NCBI GenBank assembly: GCA_938005655.1
Contig: CALLNA010000193.1
Span: 1 to 6,413 of the forward strand
DNA length: 6,413 bases
Direction: 5' to 3'
Source: an uncultured Novosphingobium sp.
GTDB taxonomy: Bacteria; Pseudomonadota; Alphaproteobacteria; Sphingomonadales; Sphingomonadaceae
The stretch's first letter is position 1. The number at the start of each line of letters is the position of its first letter. The position numbers and the translations under genes are program-made. Shown one piece after another: positions 6,307 through 6,413 of the stretch. The notes under the pieces are model-generated. The model saw nothing but the letters and a program-made list of their open reading frames with translations. It did no database searches and had not been told where the DNA came from.

Positions 6307-6413
6307 ATGGCATTGGGGCCACGCCTCGACCTCAGGCAAAGCCAGTCCCTGGTGATGACGCCGCAGCTCCAGCAGGCGATCAAGCTGCTGGCGCTGTCGA
6401 ACCTGGAGCTGGA
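6307..6413 (+). CDS. rpoN: RNA polymerase sigma-54 factor, N-terminus only (cut by window end)
   Basis: The ATG at 6307 opens a frame with no stop to the window edge, encoding 35 residues plus two bases. It begins MALGPRLDLRQSQSLVMTPQ and continues into LQQAIKLLALSNLEL. This Gln- and Leu-rich stretch is sigma-54 Region I, which contacts enhancer-binding ATPases and blocks open-complex formation until they act. Placement right after lptB matches the common lptB-rpoN order and supports the call. The 46-nt gap suggests cotranscription with lptB. A TAGGGC at 6293-6298 resembles the ppa -10 element, but I find no partner hexamer 17-18 nt upstream; the AGGG within it may serve as a weak ribosome-binding site 9 nt before the ATG. 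Everything after Region I is outside the window. Confidence 0.93.
   Translation, partial: MALGPRLDLRQSQSLVMTPQLQQAIKLLALSNLEL

Noticed and set aside
5271..6383. Minus-strand open frame of 370 codons opposite lptB and rpoN
   Set aside because: Antisense to a complete ABC ATPase; it spans the lptB promoter region and its composition is that of a shadow frame.
1..6413. CRISPR array, tRNA/rRNA genes, insertion sequences, phage or defence genes
   Set aside because: No spaced direct repeats, no cloverleaf with CCA-type end, no transposase or integrase motifs and no composition break were seen on either strand.

Overview
The window is chromosomal DNA of very high GC content from an alphaproteobacterium, most likely a sphingomonad (Sphingomonadales; family not resolvable from this stretch). 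The signs are the lptB-rpoN pair, strongly G/C-biased third codon positions, several promoters with a TTGNNN-17-TANNNN layout placed so close to start codons that the mRNA would have almost no leader, and an intergenic inverted-repeat element of a type common in sphingomonad genomes. That assignment is inference; no rRNA or marker gene is present to prove it.

Layout, left to right. (1) A plus-strand pair: a secreted M61-family metallopeptidase with a C-terminal PDZ domain, then a DUF1345 integral membrane protein whose ATG overlaps the peptidase stop codon (ATGA). (2) Inorganic pyrophosphatase (ppa), also plus strand, 47 nt further on behind its own promoter-like sequence. (3) A 165-nt convergent gap filled with nested inverted repeats. 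(4) On the minus strand, the TldE/PmbA subunit of the TldD/TldE protease, and upstream of it (to the right) a small three-helix membrane protein of unknown function. (5) A 205-nt divergent promoter region. (6) lptB, the ATPase of the lipopolysaccharide exporter, on the plus strand, followed after 46 nt by the first 35 codons of rpoN (sigma-54), cut by the window end.

How the genes work together. Most genes are housekeeping: pyrophosphate removal, LPS transport to the outer membrane, peptide processing and sigma-54 transcription. lptB-rpoN is a widely conserved proteobacterial pair. The peptidase and the DUF1345 protein appear translationally coupled. TldE needs a TldD partner that is not encoded here. 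I see no mobile element, CRISPR array, RNA gene, phage gene or defence system, and no good evidence for an unknown multi-gene system. The points most worth following are the leaderless-type promoters, the potassium-channel-like pore segment in the DUF1345 protein, the intergenic repeat, and the absence of lptC/lptA immediately upstream of lptB. No gene-free stretch exceeds about 205 nt.
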